This document shows, piece after piece, positions 42,705 to 52,046 of a stretch of 64,000 bases of DNA; within the stretch, counting starts at the first letter, position 1; each line of letters starts with the position of its first letter. Both the position numbers and the translations under genes were made by a program. The notes beneath the pieces were generated by a model. That model worked only from the letters and a program-made list of their open reading frames with translations, made no database searches and was not told the DNA's origin. The stretch lies in the NCBI GenBank assembly GCA_025462645.1, contig JAOAPB010000069.1, positions 62,001-126,000 of the forward strand, read 5' to 3'. This DNA is from Edaphobacter sp. (GTDB lineage Bacteria; Acidobacteriota; Terriglobia; Terriglobales; Acidobacteriaceae).

Positions 42705-43718
42705 CTAGTGCTGTGTCTCGGTGGTTGCAGCGTCAGTAGCCCAGTAGCTGCTCCTCGCGGAGACGATCAGCTCCGGACGACTGGCTAGCCGCACCTTTAT
42801 TGTGTGAAGTCCAGGCTCTGTCGAAGTCGGTCGGAAGCTGAGGATGTAGCTATTGCGAAGATGATTAATCAACGTGCCCAGATCCGCCTCCAGCTCGTTC
42901 CGGTTATCGAAGCTACTCGACTCGCCACCGGAGAGATTCGCCGCCTCCGCCGATAGGTTCTTGCGCATAGCCCCAATCACGAGGCCGAGTGGCGCGCTGA
43001 GATTGAAGTAACCCTGAAATGGACCGGCACCGAAGTCCATCGGAGGATTGAGATGTGGTGGATCCTTGAACGCCTGTCTAGCCGCGGTCCTCTCAGCGGA
43101 AAAAGTAAGGCTATAGATCGCGGTATTGGTCTCTCCTAGAGCACTGACGATCTCTTTGAGCTGCTTCTTGCTGCCGTTGTCGTGTTCCTGGCTGATCAGA
43201 AGAATCGCACGCCGATTCCCCTGCGGCTCCTTCTTCAGCAGATCGAGCCCAAACGCGATGCTGTCGAGAATCGCAGCGCCGCTATCGCCCTGGTCAGGAT
43301 GATTGATCGCATCACGCCACTGCGCGATATCCGAAGTAAACGGAGAGGCAGCCTCGACGCGGCTATCGAAGTTCACAATCGAAACCTCGTTCGGGGCCTT
43401 CCCCAGAAGGCCTGCAAGCATCGTCTCCAGGTTGGCGTAGCTCGCAAACTGACCACGAGCAATTCCGCCGGTCTGCATCAGAACCACCAGCGATAGAGGC
43501 CGATTCGTCTCCTCCTCCAGAGTCGCCTTCTGCGGCACACCATTGTCCGTCACAGTGAAGTCGTCCGCCTTCAGGGAAAAGACAAGCTCCTTGCCCGCGG
43601 TCTGAACCAGAGTAGGCACAACCACAAGCGTGGTCGTCGTACGAATCGTAGTCTGCGCAAGAGCCACGCTACCAAGTGCTGCCACAAGAACGCCGGATCT
43701 GAGGGCGGCAAGGCTCAT
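42705..43718 (-). CDS. VWFA-related acidobacterial domain protein
   Basis: The 337-residue protein has a signal peptide (LRSGVLVAALGSVALAQTT). It then shows the lineage-specific VWA-like domain: TTTTLVVVPTLVQTAGKELV, DDFTVTDNGVPQKATLEEE, RPLSLVVLMQTGGIARGQF, GDSGAAILDSIAFGLDLLKK, RRAILLISQEHDNGSK. The MIDAS position that is normally DxSxS reads MQTGG, so metal-dependent adhesion is doubtful. The N-terminal unit resembles the partner region of TIGR03436 proteins. Function is unknown; secretion and protein interaction are likely. Confidence 0.85.
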   Translation of the reverse strand: MSLAALRSGVLVAALGSVALAQTTIRTTTTLVVVPTLVQTAGKELVFSLKADDFTVTDNGVPQKATLEEETNRPLSLVVLMQTGGIARGQFASYANLETMLAGLLGKAPNEVSIVNFDSRVEAASPFTSDIAQWRDAINHPDQGDSGAAILDSIAFGLDLLKKEPQGNRRAILLISQEHDNGSKKQLKEIVSALGETNTAIYSLTFSAERTAARQAFKDPPHLNPPMDFGAGPFQGYFNLSAPLGLVIGAMRKNLSAEAANLSGGESSSFDNRNELEADLGTLINHLRNSYILSFRPTSTEPGLHTIKVRLASRPELIVSARSSYWATDAATTETQH

Positions 43719-43869
43719 TGGTGTCTAGATTAGACGAACCAGCTCCTCCCTTGTGTCACCAGCAGAGAAGTAAACGTGCCATTCAAACCCCCACCTCACC
43801 CATGAACTATCCTGTAAGAGACAAACTCACGACGCCGGAACAAGCCTCGTACGAAGGAAACAGCAAAAC

Positions 43870-44970
43870 ATGCCTCTCAACTGCGGAATCGTTGGCCTGC
43901 CCAACGTCGGAAAGTCCACCATCTTCAACGCCCTCACCTCAGCAAAGGCCCAGGCAGCCAACTACCCCTTCTGCACTATCGACCCCAACACCGGCGTCGT
44001 CACCGTGCCCGATGAGCGCCTCTCCAAAATCTCCGCGCTCATCAAGCCCAAGTCCCTCGTCCCCACCACGATGGAATTCATCGACATCGCCGGACTCGTA
44101 GAAGGCGCCTCCAAAGGCGAGGGTCTCGGCAACCAGTTCCTCGGCCACATCCGCGCCACCGATGCCATCTGCCACGTCGTCCGCTGCTTCGACGACCCCG
44201 AGGTCGTCCACGTCGCCGGAGGCGTCAACCCGCTTCACGATATGGACATCATCAACACCGAGCTCCTGCTCGCCGACCTCGATACCGTCGAAAAGCGCAA
44301 CACCAAGGTCGAGAAGCTGGCCAAGTCCCCCTCCGCCGACCACAAGGTAAAGACCGAAGCCTCCGCCCTCGGCAAGCTCCTCACTGTCCTCAACGCCGGC
44401 AAGCCCGCCCGCACAGCCGACCTCACCGACGAAGAGCGTCCCTACACGCGCGACCTCTTCCTCATCACCGCCAAGCCCCAACTCTATGTCGCCAACGTCG
44501 ACGACTCCGGCATCATCGAAGGCAACGCCTACACCGCCGCCGTCGAAAAACGCGCTGTAGAAGAGGGCGCCCAGGTGGTCCGCATCTCCGGAGCGATGGA
44601 GTCTGAGATCGCCCAGCTCGAACCCGCCGAGCGCGACGAGTTCCTCAAGGACATGGGCCTCTCCGAGCCTGGCCTCAACCGCCTCATCCACTCCGCCTAC
44701 CGTCTCCTCGACCTCATCACCTACTTCACAGCAGGCGTGCAAGAGGTCCGAGCCTGGACCATCAAGCGCGGAACCAAGGCCCCTGGAGCCGCCGGAGTCA
44801 TCCACTCCGACTTCGAGCGAGGCTTCATCAAGGCCGACTGCTACGCCTCCGACGATCTCTTCGCCTACGGCAGCGAACAAGCTGTCAAGGAAAAGGGCCT
44901 CCTCCGCTCCGAAGGCAAAGAGTACATCGTCAAAGACGGCGACATTCTCTTCTTCAAATTCAACGTCTAG
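43870..44970 (+). CDS. ychF: Redox-regulated ATPase YchF (OBG-family)
   Basis: The 366-residue P-loop protein binds ATP rather than GTP. Signatures are NCGIVGLPNVGKSTIFNALT (G1), FIDIAGLVEGASKGEGLGNQ (G3), a central coiled coil with KSPSADHKVKTEASALGK, and a C-terminal TGS domain (LITYFTAGVQEVRAWTIKRG, then ERGFIKADCYASDDLFAYG). YchF associates with ribosomes and tunes the oxidative stress response. It is monocistronic, with GAAGGA before the ATG and a strong terminator downstream. Confidence 0.97.
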   Translation: MPLNCGIVGLPNVGKSTIFNALTSAKAQAANYPFCTIDPNTGVVTVPDERLSKISALIKPKSLVPTTMEFIDIAGLVEGASKGEGLGNQFLGHIRATDAICHVVRCFDDPEVVHVAGGVNPLHDMDIINTELLLADLDTVEKRNTKVEKLAKSPSADHKVKTEASALGKLLTVLNAGKPARTADLTDEERPYTRDLFLITAKPQLYVANVDDSGIIEGNAYTAAVEKRAVEEGAQVVRISGAMESEIAQLEPAERDEFLKDMGLSEPGLNRLIHSAYRLLDLITYFTAGVQEVRAWTIKRGTKAPGAAGVIHSDFERGFIKADCYASDDLFAYGSEQAVKEKGLLRSEGKEYIVKDGDILFFKFNV

Positions 44971-45016
44971 CCTCCGGCATTCCATTTCAACCACAAATAC
45001 GGGTGCCCCTCCGCAA

Positions 45017-45057
45017 AAACACATGGGGCGCGGATGTAATCCGCGCCCCATGTGTTT
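45017..45057. terminator. Bidirectional terminator between ychF and the TonB receptor
   Basis: A perfect 19-bp stem (AAACACATGGGGCGCGGAT and its complement) has a 3-nt loop. It lies between the convergent stops at 44970 and 45074. A-tract and T-tract at the base serve both directions. Confidence 0.85.
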
Positions 45058-45073
45058 GCACCTCCCGCTAAGG

Positions 45074-47500
45074 TTAGAACTTCACCGAGAACATACCCGA
45101 AATCGTCCTCGGAGAACCCACTTGCAGCGTGTTGTTGCTCACCGATGTCGGATCGCTGGCAATAAACCCATTCGTACCGATCGAGGAGTAGTACTGAGCA
45201 CCTGCCAGGTTGTAGATATTCATCTGCAGCTTGAGCTCGTTGAACGGTCCTACTTCTTCGCGTTTGTAGCTGGTTCCAAAATCGCTGATGAAGCGGCCAT
45301 CCACACTGTTGTCGTTGGTGTAGGTGAAGTATCGCTTGGACATATAGTCGGCGCCGATGTGAGCATTGAAGCCCTTGTTCGTATACGTAAGCTCATCCTT
45401 GTAGAGGAACTGCGGCGAATCCACTGCCACCTTCCCCCTGGTCGCGATCGAGCCACTGGCCGTCGTCACATCGGAGTCGTAGGTTGATTTGCTGAACGTT
45501 ACAGCGTTATACAGAGACCAACCCGAGTAGATCCGGACCGATGCAGCCGCGTCCACCCCGTTAGTCGTCACGCCGCCCACATTCGACAGCAGCGACGCTC
45601 CACCGGCAATCGCCGGCCCCTGTTGAATCGCAAGCAGACGATTGCTGAAGTTCACATGGAAGTAGTTCGCCTGCGCCATCACCTTATTGTCGGTATGGCG
45701 ATACCCCACCTCTTCGCTCCACGAGCTCTCCGGCTTCAGGCTGCTTGTAAGCGCGTTGAAGCCGGCCTGCGATGTTCCCCACGGCGAGTTGCCGAATCCG
45801 TTACCACCCGCCTGGAAGGCTCTCACGTTGTCCGCCACGTCGGCGAAGACCTCGTCCGCCTGATTCAGCTTCCAGTTCACGCCGACCTGAGGCAGAAACG
45901 CCTTGCCGGACTGCAGGCTTCCTTGGGCATAGCTTGCAGCCGAGGCCGTCGGGTTCAACCCCGAGAGCCCCGTGTTGAAGGCCACAAGGTTGCCCGTCAT
46001 ATTCGTCTCTACGGTCTTGAACCCCGCCGAAACGTTCACAGCCGGAGTGATCTTGTAAGAGTCCTGCAGATGAATCTGGTAGACCGTACTCGGAAAGTTG
46101 TAAGCCCACTGCGTATAGAAGGGGTTAGTTGGAAAATCATAGAGCGAGTGCCCCGGTGCCGCCAGAGTCGTTCCATAGAAGCGGCGTGCCAGGTCGAAGC
46201 TCTCTTTCTCAAACCAGACTCCGCCCTCGAGTGTGTTGTGGCTCGTCTCGTAGGAGAGCGAGGTAAGAAATCCGCCGCGGCTGATGCCATACTCTGAAGT
46301 CCTCAGCGAGATCGGCGACACCACCCTGTAGTTCGAGTCGAAGCTGGCGAGGTACGGCGTAAACCACAGACCACGACCGTCGTTCCGATGACCATAAGCA
46401 GTCGTCTTCCAGGTCAGGCGATTGGTAAGCGCCATCTTATAATTCGCATAGAAGAGGAAGTCCTTCCGCAACCCGGCGGCGCCGAAGTAACCTGCATCGC
46501 ATGGATCTTCATTCGCCGCCAGAACGCTGACCGGCGAGGGGTAGCTGCCGACCCCATTGCACGCATTCGCCGCCTGTATCGACTTTCCCCAGTCGCCATA
46601 GTTGTCCCAGCCGTAGCCGAGCTTCTGCACCCATACCTTGTTTAGATCCTGATAGTCGACCTCCTGCCGGTTGGAGTAGTCCGCATAGAAGGTGAAGACG
46701 CCCTTACTGCCGACAAACTGCGTCAGCTTCGCATTGATCTGAAAGTAGCGCTGATTGATCTCGCCCACGCTCTTCCACTTGTCCGACCGTTGATAGACGC
46801 CGGCAACGTAGAACTTCGTGCGAGTCGGCAGAGACCCGCTATCGAAGCGAGCGAAGCTCCGCAGGCCATTGAAGCTTCCGAAGGACTGTGTAGCGGCAAA
46901 GTGAAGCTTCTCCAGAGGGTCCGACGAAAAGAACTGAACCGCTCCGCCAAGATTGCTGGTCGAAGCCGTCTCGAGCGAGCCCGTGCCCTGAGATAGAGTG
47001 ACGCGGCCAAGGTTCTCGTCGATGATCGCGCGGCTGATATGCAGACCGTTCAGGTTGCCGTACGACATATCGCCCAACGGAACATCGTCGAGCGTGAACC
47101 CCAGTTGATTCTGGTTGAACCCGCGCACCGAGATGCGCAGCGCCCACTCATACGCGCCATAAGGATCTGCCGAGGTGACGCTGACGCTCGGCAGCCGCGC
47201 AAGCGTCTGAATCGGACTGGTGCCGGGAGCAGCCTCCAGAAGCAGCTTCGAATCGATCGACTGTTCGCTGCGAGTCTCGCCCGGCGCGGTCACCGTGACC
47301 GAGTCCGTAGTGGTCAGTTTGGTGGCCGCCTCGGAGTTCGTGGCGCTCTGCCCCGGCTGGGAGGCTCCCACAGCCGGCTGTCCCTGTTGTGCTACCTGAC
47401 CCTGTTGTGCTCCGGCTCTGCCGACACAGAACAAACTCATCGCAACGGCTACTGCAGAAAACATTCTTAGAGTCACTGTTCCTCCAATTGAAAGCAACAT
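45074..47500 (-). CDS. TonB-dependent outer-membrane receptor
   Basis: From the ATG at 47500 (GGAG nine bases upstream) the protein has 808 residues. A signal peptide (MFSAVAVAMSLFCVGRAGAQ) precedes a plug domain: ETRSEQSIDSKLLLEAAPGT, SPIQTLARLPSVSV, ISVRGFNQNQLGFTLDDVPL and TSNLGGAVQFFSSDP. A 22-stranded barrel follows, ending VGSPRTISGMFSVKF with a terminal Phe. It lacks the carboxypeptidase-like domain of the receptor at 2341-5784, so it belongs to the classic substrate-uptake class. A low-complexity Gln-rich segment follows the signal peptide. The ligand is unknown and no siderophore or cobalamin gene is nearby. The gene is divergent from ddl. Confidence 0.92.
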   Translation of the reverse strand: MLLSIGGTVTLRMFSAVAVAMSLFCVGRAGAQQGQVAQQGQPAVGASQPGQSATNSEAATKLTTTDSVTVTAPGETRSEQSIDSKLLLEAAPGTSPIQTLARLPSVSVTSADPYGAYEWALRISVRGFNQNQLGFTLDDVPLGDMSYGNLNGLHISRAIIDENLGRVTLSQGTGSLETASTSNLGGAVQFFSSDPLEKLHFAATQSFGSFNGLRSFARFDSGSLPTRTKFYVAGVYQRSDKWKSVGEINQRYFQINAKLTQFVGSKGVFTFYADYSNRQEVDYQDLNKVWVQKLGYGWDNYGDWGKSIQAANACNGVGSYPSPVSVLAANEDPCDAGYFGAAGLRKDFLFYANYKMALTNRLTWKTTAYGHRNDGRGLWFTPYLASFDSNYRVVSPISLRTSEYGISRGGFLTSLSYETSHNTLEGGVWFEKESFDLARRFYGTTLAAPGHSLYDFPTNPFYTQWAYNFPSTVYQIHLQDSYKITPAVNVSAGFKTVETNMTGNLVAFNTGLSGLNPTASAASYAQGSLQSGKAFLPQVGVNWKLNQADEVFADVADNVRAFQAGGNGFGNSPWGTSQAGFNALTSSLKPESSWSEEVGYRHTDNKVMAQANYFHVNFSNRLLAIQQGPAIAGGASLLSNVGGVTTNGVDAAASVRIYSGWSLYNAVTFSKSTYDSDVTTASGSIATRGKVAVDSPQFLYKDELTYTNKGFNAHIGADYMSKRYFTYTNDNSVDGRFISDFGTSYKREEVGPFNELKLQMNIYNLAGAQYYSSIGTNGFIASDPTSVSNNTLQVGSPRTISGMFSVKF

Positions 47501-48114
47501 CGGTTTAATCTCCGCGGAATTCGCATTGCAACGGTGCGCACAGCCGATCGACTCCCCCACCGGATTAGTCTCATCTCTCCAGCAGACAACACAGTTGAGG
47601 GCATCGTTTTCAGCCACCGGGCATGTAAGCGAATATTCGAGAAAGCCGCAACCTTGCATACATTCAGAGGCAAGCTGGAACAATCTCGATTTCCTAACAG
47701 AAATTGTGTCGAAGTTAATAGGAGCGGTTTGTTTGAATGTTGCGAAGCCTTGAAATTTCAGTTAAACATTTCGCCGCTATGTCTCGTGCAAGTACGCACT
47801 CTCCGAAAAGGAATGTTGGATGGGCCAGCTTCGCCGATCAACTCCTCCACCCACCAGGCGGTCGGAGGACAATCGACGGACAAAAGAGCTCCAGATCATT
47901 CTTCAAAGAATTCGCGGAAAAGTGCCGGATTTTGGACGGTCAAAAGAAGCATGCGGCAAACCAGGTTTGCCACCCAACTCACCACAATCTGACCACGAAT
48001 TCACCATCACCAGCCACCCAAAAACTCAAAAATCCCCAGCAAAAACCAACTTTCTTCCAGCCAAACTTTTCCGCGCACAAAAAGCCAAAAATTAGTAGAA
48101 ACTTGTATCCAGAC
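47501..48114. other. Divergent intergenic region between the TonB receptor and ddl
   Basis: A 614-bp gap contains no supported gene. It must hold promoters for both genes. I searched by eye for cobalamin and TPP riboswitch cores and did not find them. The part next to ddl (about 47990-48110) is A- and C-rich. Open frames reaching into it from both genes lack family resemblance in this part. Confidence 0.5.
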
Positions 48115-49233
48115 ATGAAGAAAAAACTACGCATTGGTATCCTCTTTGGCGGCCGCTCCGGCGAGCATGAAGTCTCCCTCCTCTCCGCCGCCAGCATCCT
48201 CAAAGCCATCGACAAAAAGAAGTACGAGGTAGTCCCCATAGGCATCACCAAACAAGGCCAGTGGCTCACCTCCACCGAAGCCCAGCACCTCCTTAGCGGC
48301 GAAGCAAAACCAGCGCCAATCAAGCAAACCAAGGCCATCCAGCTAAGCGCCAGCGCCGATCTTGCCCAGCAGAACGGAGCCCTAGGCCAGCGATTAGACG
48401 TCATCTTCCCCGTCCTCCACGGAACGTTTGGCGAAGACGGAACCATTCAAGGGCTCTTCGAACTAGCCGATATCGCCTACGTGGGCTCCGGCGTCCTCGG
48501 CTCCGCCACCGGCATGGACAAGGCAGCCATGAAGCAGCTCTTTAGCGCCACCGGCCTGCCCCAGACCCCGCACGTAGCCCTGATCCGCAGCGAATGGAAG
48601 GCCGATCCCAGGCGCTGCACGAAGCTCATCGAGAAAAAACTCTCCTACCCCGTCTTCGTCAAACCGGCAAATCTAGGCTCTTCCGTAGGGATCAGCAAGG
48701 TCCACGACCGCAGCGAACTAGCCGCCGCGATGGACCTCGCCGCCAGCTTCGACCGCAAGCTCGTCATCGAGCAAGGCGTAGGCGGCCCCGGCGTTAAGCC
48801 CCGCGAGCTCGAGGTCTCCGTCCTGGGCAACGACTCGCCCGAGGCCTCCGTAGTAGGCGAGATCGTCCCTGGGGCCGAGTTCTACGACTACGAGGCCAAG
48901 TATCATTCCAACACCTCCGTCCCCATTATCCCGGCCAAACTATCGAAGTCCGAGACCAAAAAGATCCGTGAGATGGCCATAGCCGCCTTCCGCGCCTGCG
49001 ACTGCGCCGGCTTGGCGCGTGTCGACTTCCTAATGGAGCCCGCTCGCAAGGGAAAGAAGAGCCGCATCTATCTGAACGAGATCAATAGCATGCCAGGCTT
49101 CACCAGCATCAGCATGTACCCCAAGCTCTGGGAGGCTAGCGGCCTGTCCTACAAACAGTTGATCGACCGCCTCATTGCCCTGGCAGTCGAACGTCAGAAG
49201 GAAAAGCAACAGACCCAGTTCAGCCGCGTCTAA
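48115..49233 (+). CDS. ddl: D-alanine--D-alanine ligase
   Basis: The 372-residue ATP-grasp enzyme joins two D-Ala residues for peptidoglycan. Conserved parts are [20 protein letters not shown] at the N-terminus, [40 protein letters not shown], the Mg-binding segment RVDFLMEP, and [20 protein letters not shown]. The start at 48115 gives a standard N-terminus. The downstream TonB-like gene begins 20 bp later, so the two are probably cotranscribed. The Tyr or Phe that distinguishes D-Ala from D-Lac ligases was not assessed. Confidence 0.96.
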   Translation: MKKKLRIGILFGGRSGEHEVSLLSAASILKAIDKKKYEVVPIGITKQGQWLTSTEAQHLLSGEAKPAPIKQTKAIQLSASADLAQQNGALGQRLDVIFPVLHGTFGEDGTIQGLFELADIAYVGSGVLGSATGMDKAAMKQLFSATGLPQTPHVALIRSEWKADPRRCTKLIEKKLSYPVFVKPANLGSSVGISKVHDRSELAAAMDLAASFDRKLVIEQGVGGPGVKPRELEVSVLGNDSPEASVVGEIVPGAEFYDYEAKYHSNTSVPIIPAKLSKSETKKIREMAIAAFRACDCAGLARVDFLMEPARKGKKSRIYLNEINSMPGFTSISMYPKLWEASGLSYKQLIDRLIALAVERQKEKQQTQFSRV

Positions 49234-49253
49234 ACAGCATCAGGAGGACCGGG

Positions 49254-49889
49254 ATGCAGACCATCGGCAGGCCAATTGCGCCACAACGCCGGACGTCTAG
49301 GCATTTCGCTGGTTCTTTATTGTTTCATGCACTTCTACTCGGGGCTCTCCTCCATAGGAGCGCGCCCTGGGTCGCTCCTATTCGCCTGCCGGGCAGCGAA
49401 CATGGCAGCAATCTCCTGTTAACGTATTTGCCCGGCCGGGCACCGATACAGTCTGCCGCACCCAACCCAAAGACCGAGCCCCAACTTGCCGAGGCAAAGT
49501 CTCCGCCGCCAAAGCTGCCCATCCCAAAGATGAAGGATACAAGCCCCTCGCCCAACACCAATTCGCCCGTCTCGGCACAACCTGACTCCTCTGCAGGAGC
49601 GGATGCGCTGGGCTCCGGCAACATCAACATTGCCCTGGCCAGTTTCTTTCCTACGCCGAAGCCCGACCTCTCTTCACTGCCTCACGGAACAAAGGGCGAT
49701 GTCATCCTGGACGTCGTCATCGACGCCACTGGAAAGATCTCGGACTTGAAGATGACCAGCGGCCTCGGTCATGGCATAGACGAAACCGTCATCGCAACGG
49801 TGCAACAGTGGACCTTCCACCCAGCCACGAGAGACGGCCAGCCCGTGGCCAGCGAGCAGGAACTCCACTTCCACTACGAGCGAGGCTAG
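49254..49889 (+). CDS. TonB-like energy transducer protein
   Basis: The 211-residue protein has a short cytoplasmic N-terminus, one transmembrane segment (FAGSLLFHALLLGALLH), a Pro/Ser-rich periplasmic linker, and a TonB C-terminal domain (GDVILDVVIDATGKISDLKM, then IDETVIATVQQWTFHPATRD). A strong AGGAGG precedes the ATG. It follows ddl by 20 bp. It may energise the nearby TonB receptor, but it could serve others. Its stop is only nine bases from that of the convergent ilvA. Confidence 0.88.
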   Translation: MQTIGRPIAPQRRTSRHFAGSLLFHALLLGALLHRSAPWVAPIRLPGSEHGSNLLLTYLPGRAPIQSAAPNPKTEPQLAEAKSPPPKLPIPKMKDTSPSPNTNSPVSAQPDSSAGADALGSGNINIALASFFPTPKPDLSSLPHGTKGDVILDVVIDATGKISDLKMTSGLGHGIDETVIATVQQWTFHPATRDGQPVASEQELHFHYERG

Positions 49890-49898
49890 GCGAATCCG

Positions 49899-51140
49899 CT
49901 ACAACACCCGGCTGTGCTCGTATCCCTCAGACGTCAGCGCCGCCAACAGCTCCGCAACCTGCTCGCGCCCGCGAGTCTCCAGGGTGATGTCAATCGTCGT
50001 ATTTCCCAGATTCACGCCATAATAGGCCCGGTTATACAACGTATCCACAATGTTGGCACGATAGTTCGCGATCAGCTTCGTCAATTCAGCCAGTGCGCCC
50101 GGTTTGTCCAACAGATGAATTCGCAGGCGGATCATTCGTCCATCCTGCACCAGACCGCGCTCGATGATCCGCGAGAGCAGTGTCACATCGATGTTGCCGC
50201 CGCAGACCAGGACCGCCGTATGCGCGCCATTCAACGATGTCTTCTTCTGCAGCAGAGCCGCCAGCGCCGTAGCGCCCGCGCCCTCAGCCAGTGTCTTCTC
50301 CCGTTCTAGGAGCACCAGAATCGCTGAGGCGATCTCGTCCTCTTCGACAGTCACAATCTCATCGACATATCGGTCTACAACAGGAAATGTCTCATCGCCA
50401 GCACGTCGAACGGCGATACCATCCGCAATCGTCGTCGCCGGATCGAGCGTCACCGGATGATGCTGCTCCACCGCCATCGCCATCGACGGCAGCCGCGAGG
50501 TCTGCACACCAACGACCCGGATATCCGGCCGCGACTCCTTGATCGCGCAGGCGATTCCGCCAATTAACCCACCACCGCCAATCGGCACCACCACCGCTTC
50601 AAGCTGCGGAACCTGCTCCAATAGTTCAAGGCCAATCGTGCCCTGCCCCGCCATGACGATCGGATCGTCGAACGGATGGATAAACGTCATCCTCTCCGCT
50701 TCGCACAGCCGTGTGGCCTCTTCGCAGGCCTCGTCGTAGTTCGCTCCATGCAGCACAACCTCAGCGCCAAAACCACGTGTTGCCGTTACCTTCACCAGCG
50801 GTGTCGCGAGCGGCATCACGATCAGCGCGCGAATTCCCCGAGCTGTGGCGTGGTAGGCCACACCCTGCGCATGGTTCCCCGCACTCGCCGCCACCACTCC
50901 CCGCGCTGCCTGCTCCGACGTCAGCATCGCGATCCGGTTCAGTGCGCCGCGCTCTTTGAAAGAGCCCGTCATCTGCAGGTTTTCGAGCTTCAGATAAACC
51001 TGCTGTCCCGTCAGCGCCGACAGCATCTGCGAGTGCGGACAGGGCGAGTAATAGATGGAGCCTCGCAACCGTTCGCGCGCGGCAACTACGTCGGCAAGGC
51101 TAATATTCAGATTGGTCGTCTTGGTCGTCAAATCGCTCAC
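49899..51140 (-). CDS. ilvA: Threonine ammonia-lyase (threonine deaminase)
   Basis: The 413-residue PLP enzyme converts threonine to 2-oxobutanoate, the first step of isoleucine synthesis. The PLP lysine lies in MTGSFKERGALNRIAML, the phosphate loop is VVPIGGGGLIGGIACAIKES, and EGAGATALAAL is conserved. A single ACT-like domain at about 325-410 (IRLRIHLLDKPGALAELTKL) fits the shorter class that has one C-terminal ACT domain. It is the last gene of the aromatic operon, 33 bp after tyrA, an unusual company for an isoleucine gene. Confidence 0.93.
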   Translation of the reverse strand: MSDLTTKTTNLNISLADVVAARERLRGSIYYSPCPHSQMLSALTGQQVYLKLENLQMTGSFKERGALNRIAMLTSEQAARGVVAASAGNHAQGVAYHATARGIRALIVMPLATPLVKVTATRGFGAEVVLHGANYDEACEEATRLCEAERMTFIHPFDDPIVMAGQGTIGLELLEQVPQLEAVVVPIGGGGLIGGIACAIKESRPDIRVVGVQTSRLPSMAMAVEQHHPVTLDPATTIADGIAVRRAGDETFPVVDRYVDEIVTVEEDEIASAILVLLEREKTLAEGAGATALAALLQKKTSLNGAHTAVLVCGGNIDVTLLSRIIERGLVQDGRMIRLRIHLLDKPGALAELTKLIANYRANIVDTLYNRAYYGVNLGNTTIDITLETRGREQVAELLAALTSEGYEHSRVL

Positions 51141-51173
51141 AGATCCGTTGATGTCACTTGAGGCAAATCATGC

Positions 51174-52043
51174 TTAATGTTTTTTGCGAAACTCATTCGC
51201 CAGCGCGAACTCATCACGCAGCTCCGGTGTCCGCAGATTCTCACGCACATGCGTCAGCCGCTGCTCGAGCGCTAACAGCGTATCGGCGATTGGGCCTGTA
51301 TTCGTCAGCGCGACATCTCTCCACATGCTGTACGGGCTCGCACCCAGCCGCGTCGTCTCGCGCAGCGCCCGCCCGCCGATCGCTGCAACCTCCGGTGCGT
51401 CGCCAAACCTATCCTCCAGCAGCGCCGACAACGCAGTCGACAGCATCTGCGGTAGATGACTCACCCAGGCGCACAACTCATCGTGTCGCGCCGCATCCAT
51501 ATCCAATGTCCGTGCGCCGAAAAAACCTACCCATTTACGCCACTCTTTGTCGATCGTCGTAGGCTGCGGCGTGGTGGGGGTAAACAACCACATCGCACCA
51601 TGGAATAGCCCGGCCTCGGCCAGCAGAGCCCCACCTGACTCCTTACCCGACATCGGGTGGCCAGGCAGGAAATTCGCAACATCCTCACCATTAAAAAGTC
51701 TCGCGCCCAACTCCGAGATCTCGAGCTTCGTGCTCCCCACATCTGTAACGAGCTGTCCTGCCTGTAGTATCGGCGCCAGAAGTTGCATCCAATCTTTGAT
51801 GGCCAGCACAGGCACAGCCAGCACAATCACATTTGCGCCACGGGCTAACACCAGCGCAGCCTCGCGGTCGGCGGCTACACCATCGACGGCGCCCATCTGC
51901 AACGCCGCCGCTCTCTCCAACGAACTCACGTCCCATCCATCGATACGGCCCATAAACCCTGCACCCCGCAGAGCCATCCCGGTCGAAGCCCCGATCAATC
52001 CCGTACCGATAATGAGAACGCGCTCTATCAAGCCTGAGGCCAT
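51174..52043 (-). CDS. tyrA: Prephenate dehydrogenase
   Basis: The 289-residue NAD(P)-dependent enzyme converts prephenate to 4-hydroxyphenylpyruvate for tyrosine. An N-terminal Rossmann motif VLIIGTGLIGASTGMALRGA is followed by VLAVPVLAIKDWMQLL, TDVGSTKLEI and PGHPMSGKESGGALLAEAGL. The helical C-terminal dimerisation domain has AWVSHLPQMLSTALSALLED. There is no ACT domain or fused mutase, so the chorismate mutase in the same operon supplies prephenate. The gap to the upstream DAHP synthase gene is only 3 bp. Confidence 0.94.
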   Translation of the reverse strand: MASGLIERVLIIGTGLIGASTGMALRGAGFMGRIDGWDVSSLERAAALQMGAVDGVAADREAALVLARGANVIVLAVPVLAIKDWMQLLAPILQAGQLVTDVGSTKLEISELGARLFNGEDVANFLPGHPMSGKESGGALLAEAGLFHGAMWLFTPTTPQPTTIDKEWRKWVGFFGARTLDMDAARHDELCAWVSHLPQMLSTALSALLEDRFGDAPEVAAIGGRALRETTRLGASPYSMWRDVALTNTGPIADTLLALEQRLTHVRENLRTPELRDEFALANEFRKKH

Positions 52044-52046
52044 GAT

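Noticed and set aside
43939..45051. Open frame of 370 codons antisense to ychF
   Set aside because: Very acidic Gly/Val/Asp-rich translation typical of a shadow frame; it also runs through the terminator at 45017-45057.
47501..47760. Possible cobalamin or TPP riboswitch upstream of the TonB receptor
   Set aside because: Conserved core boxes of either class could not be found by eye.
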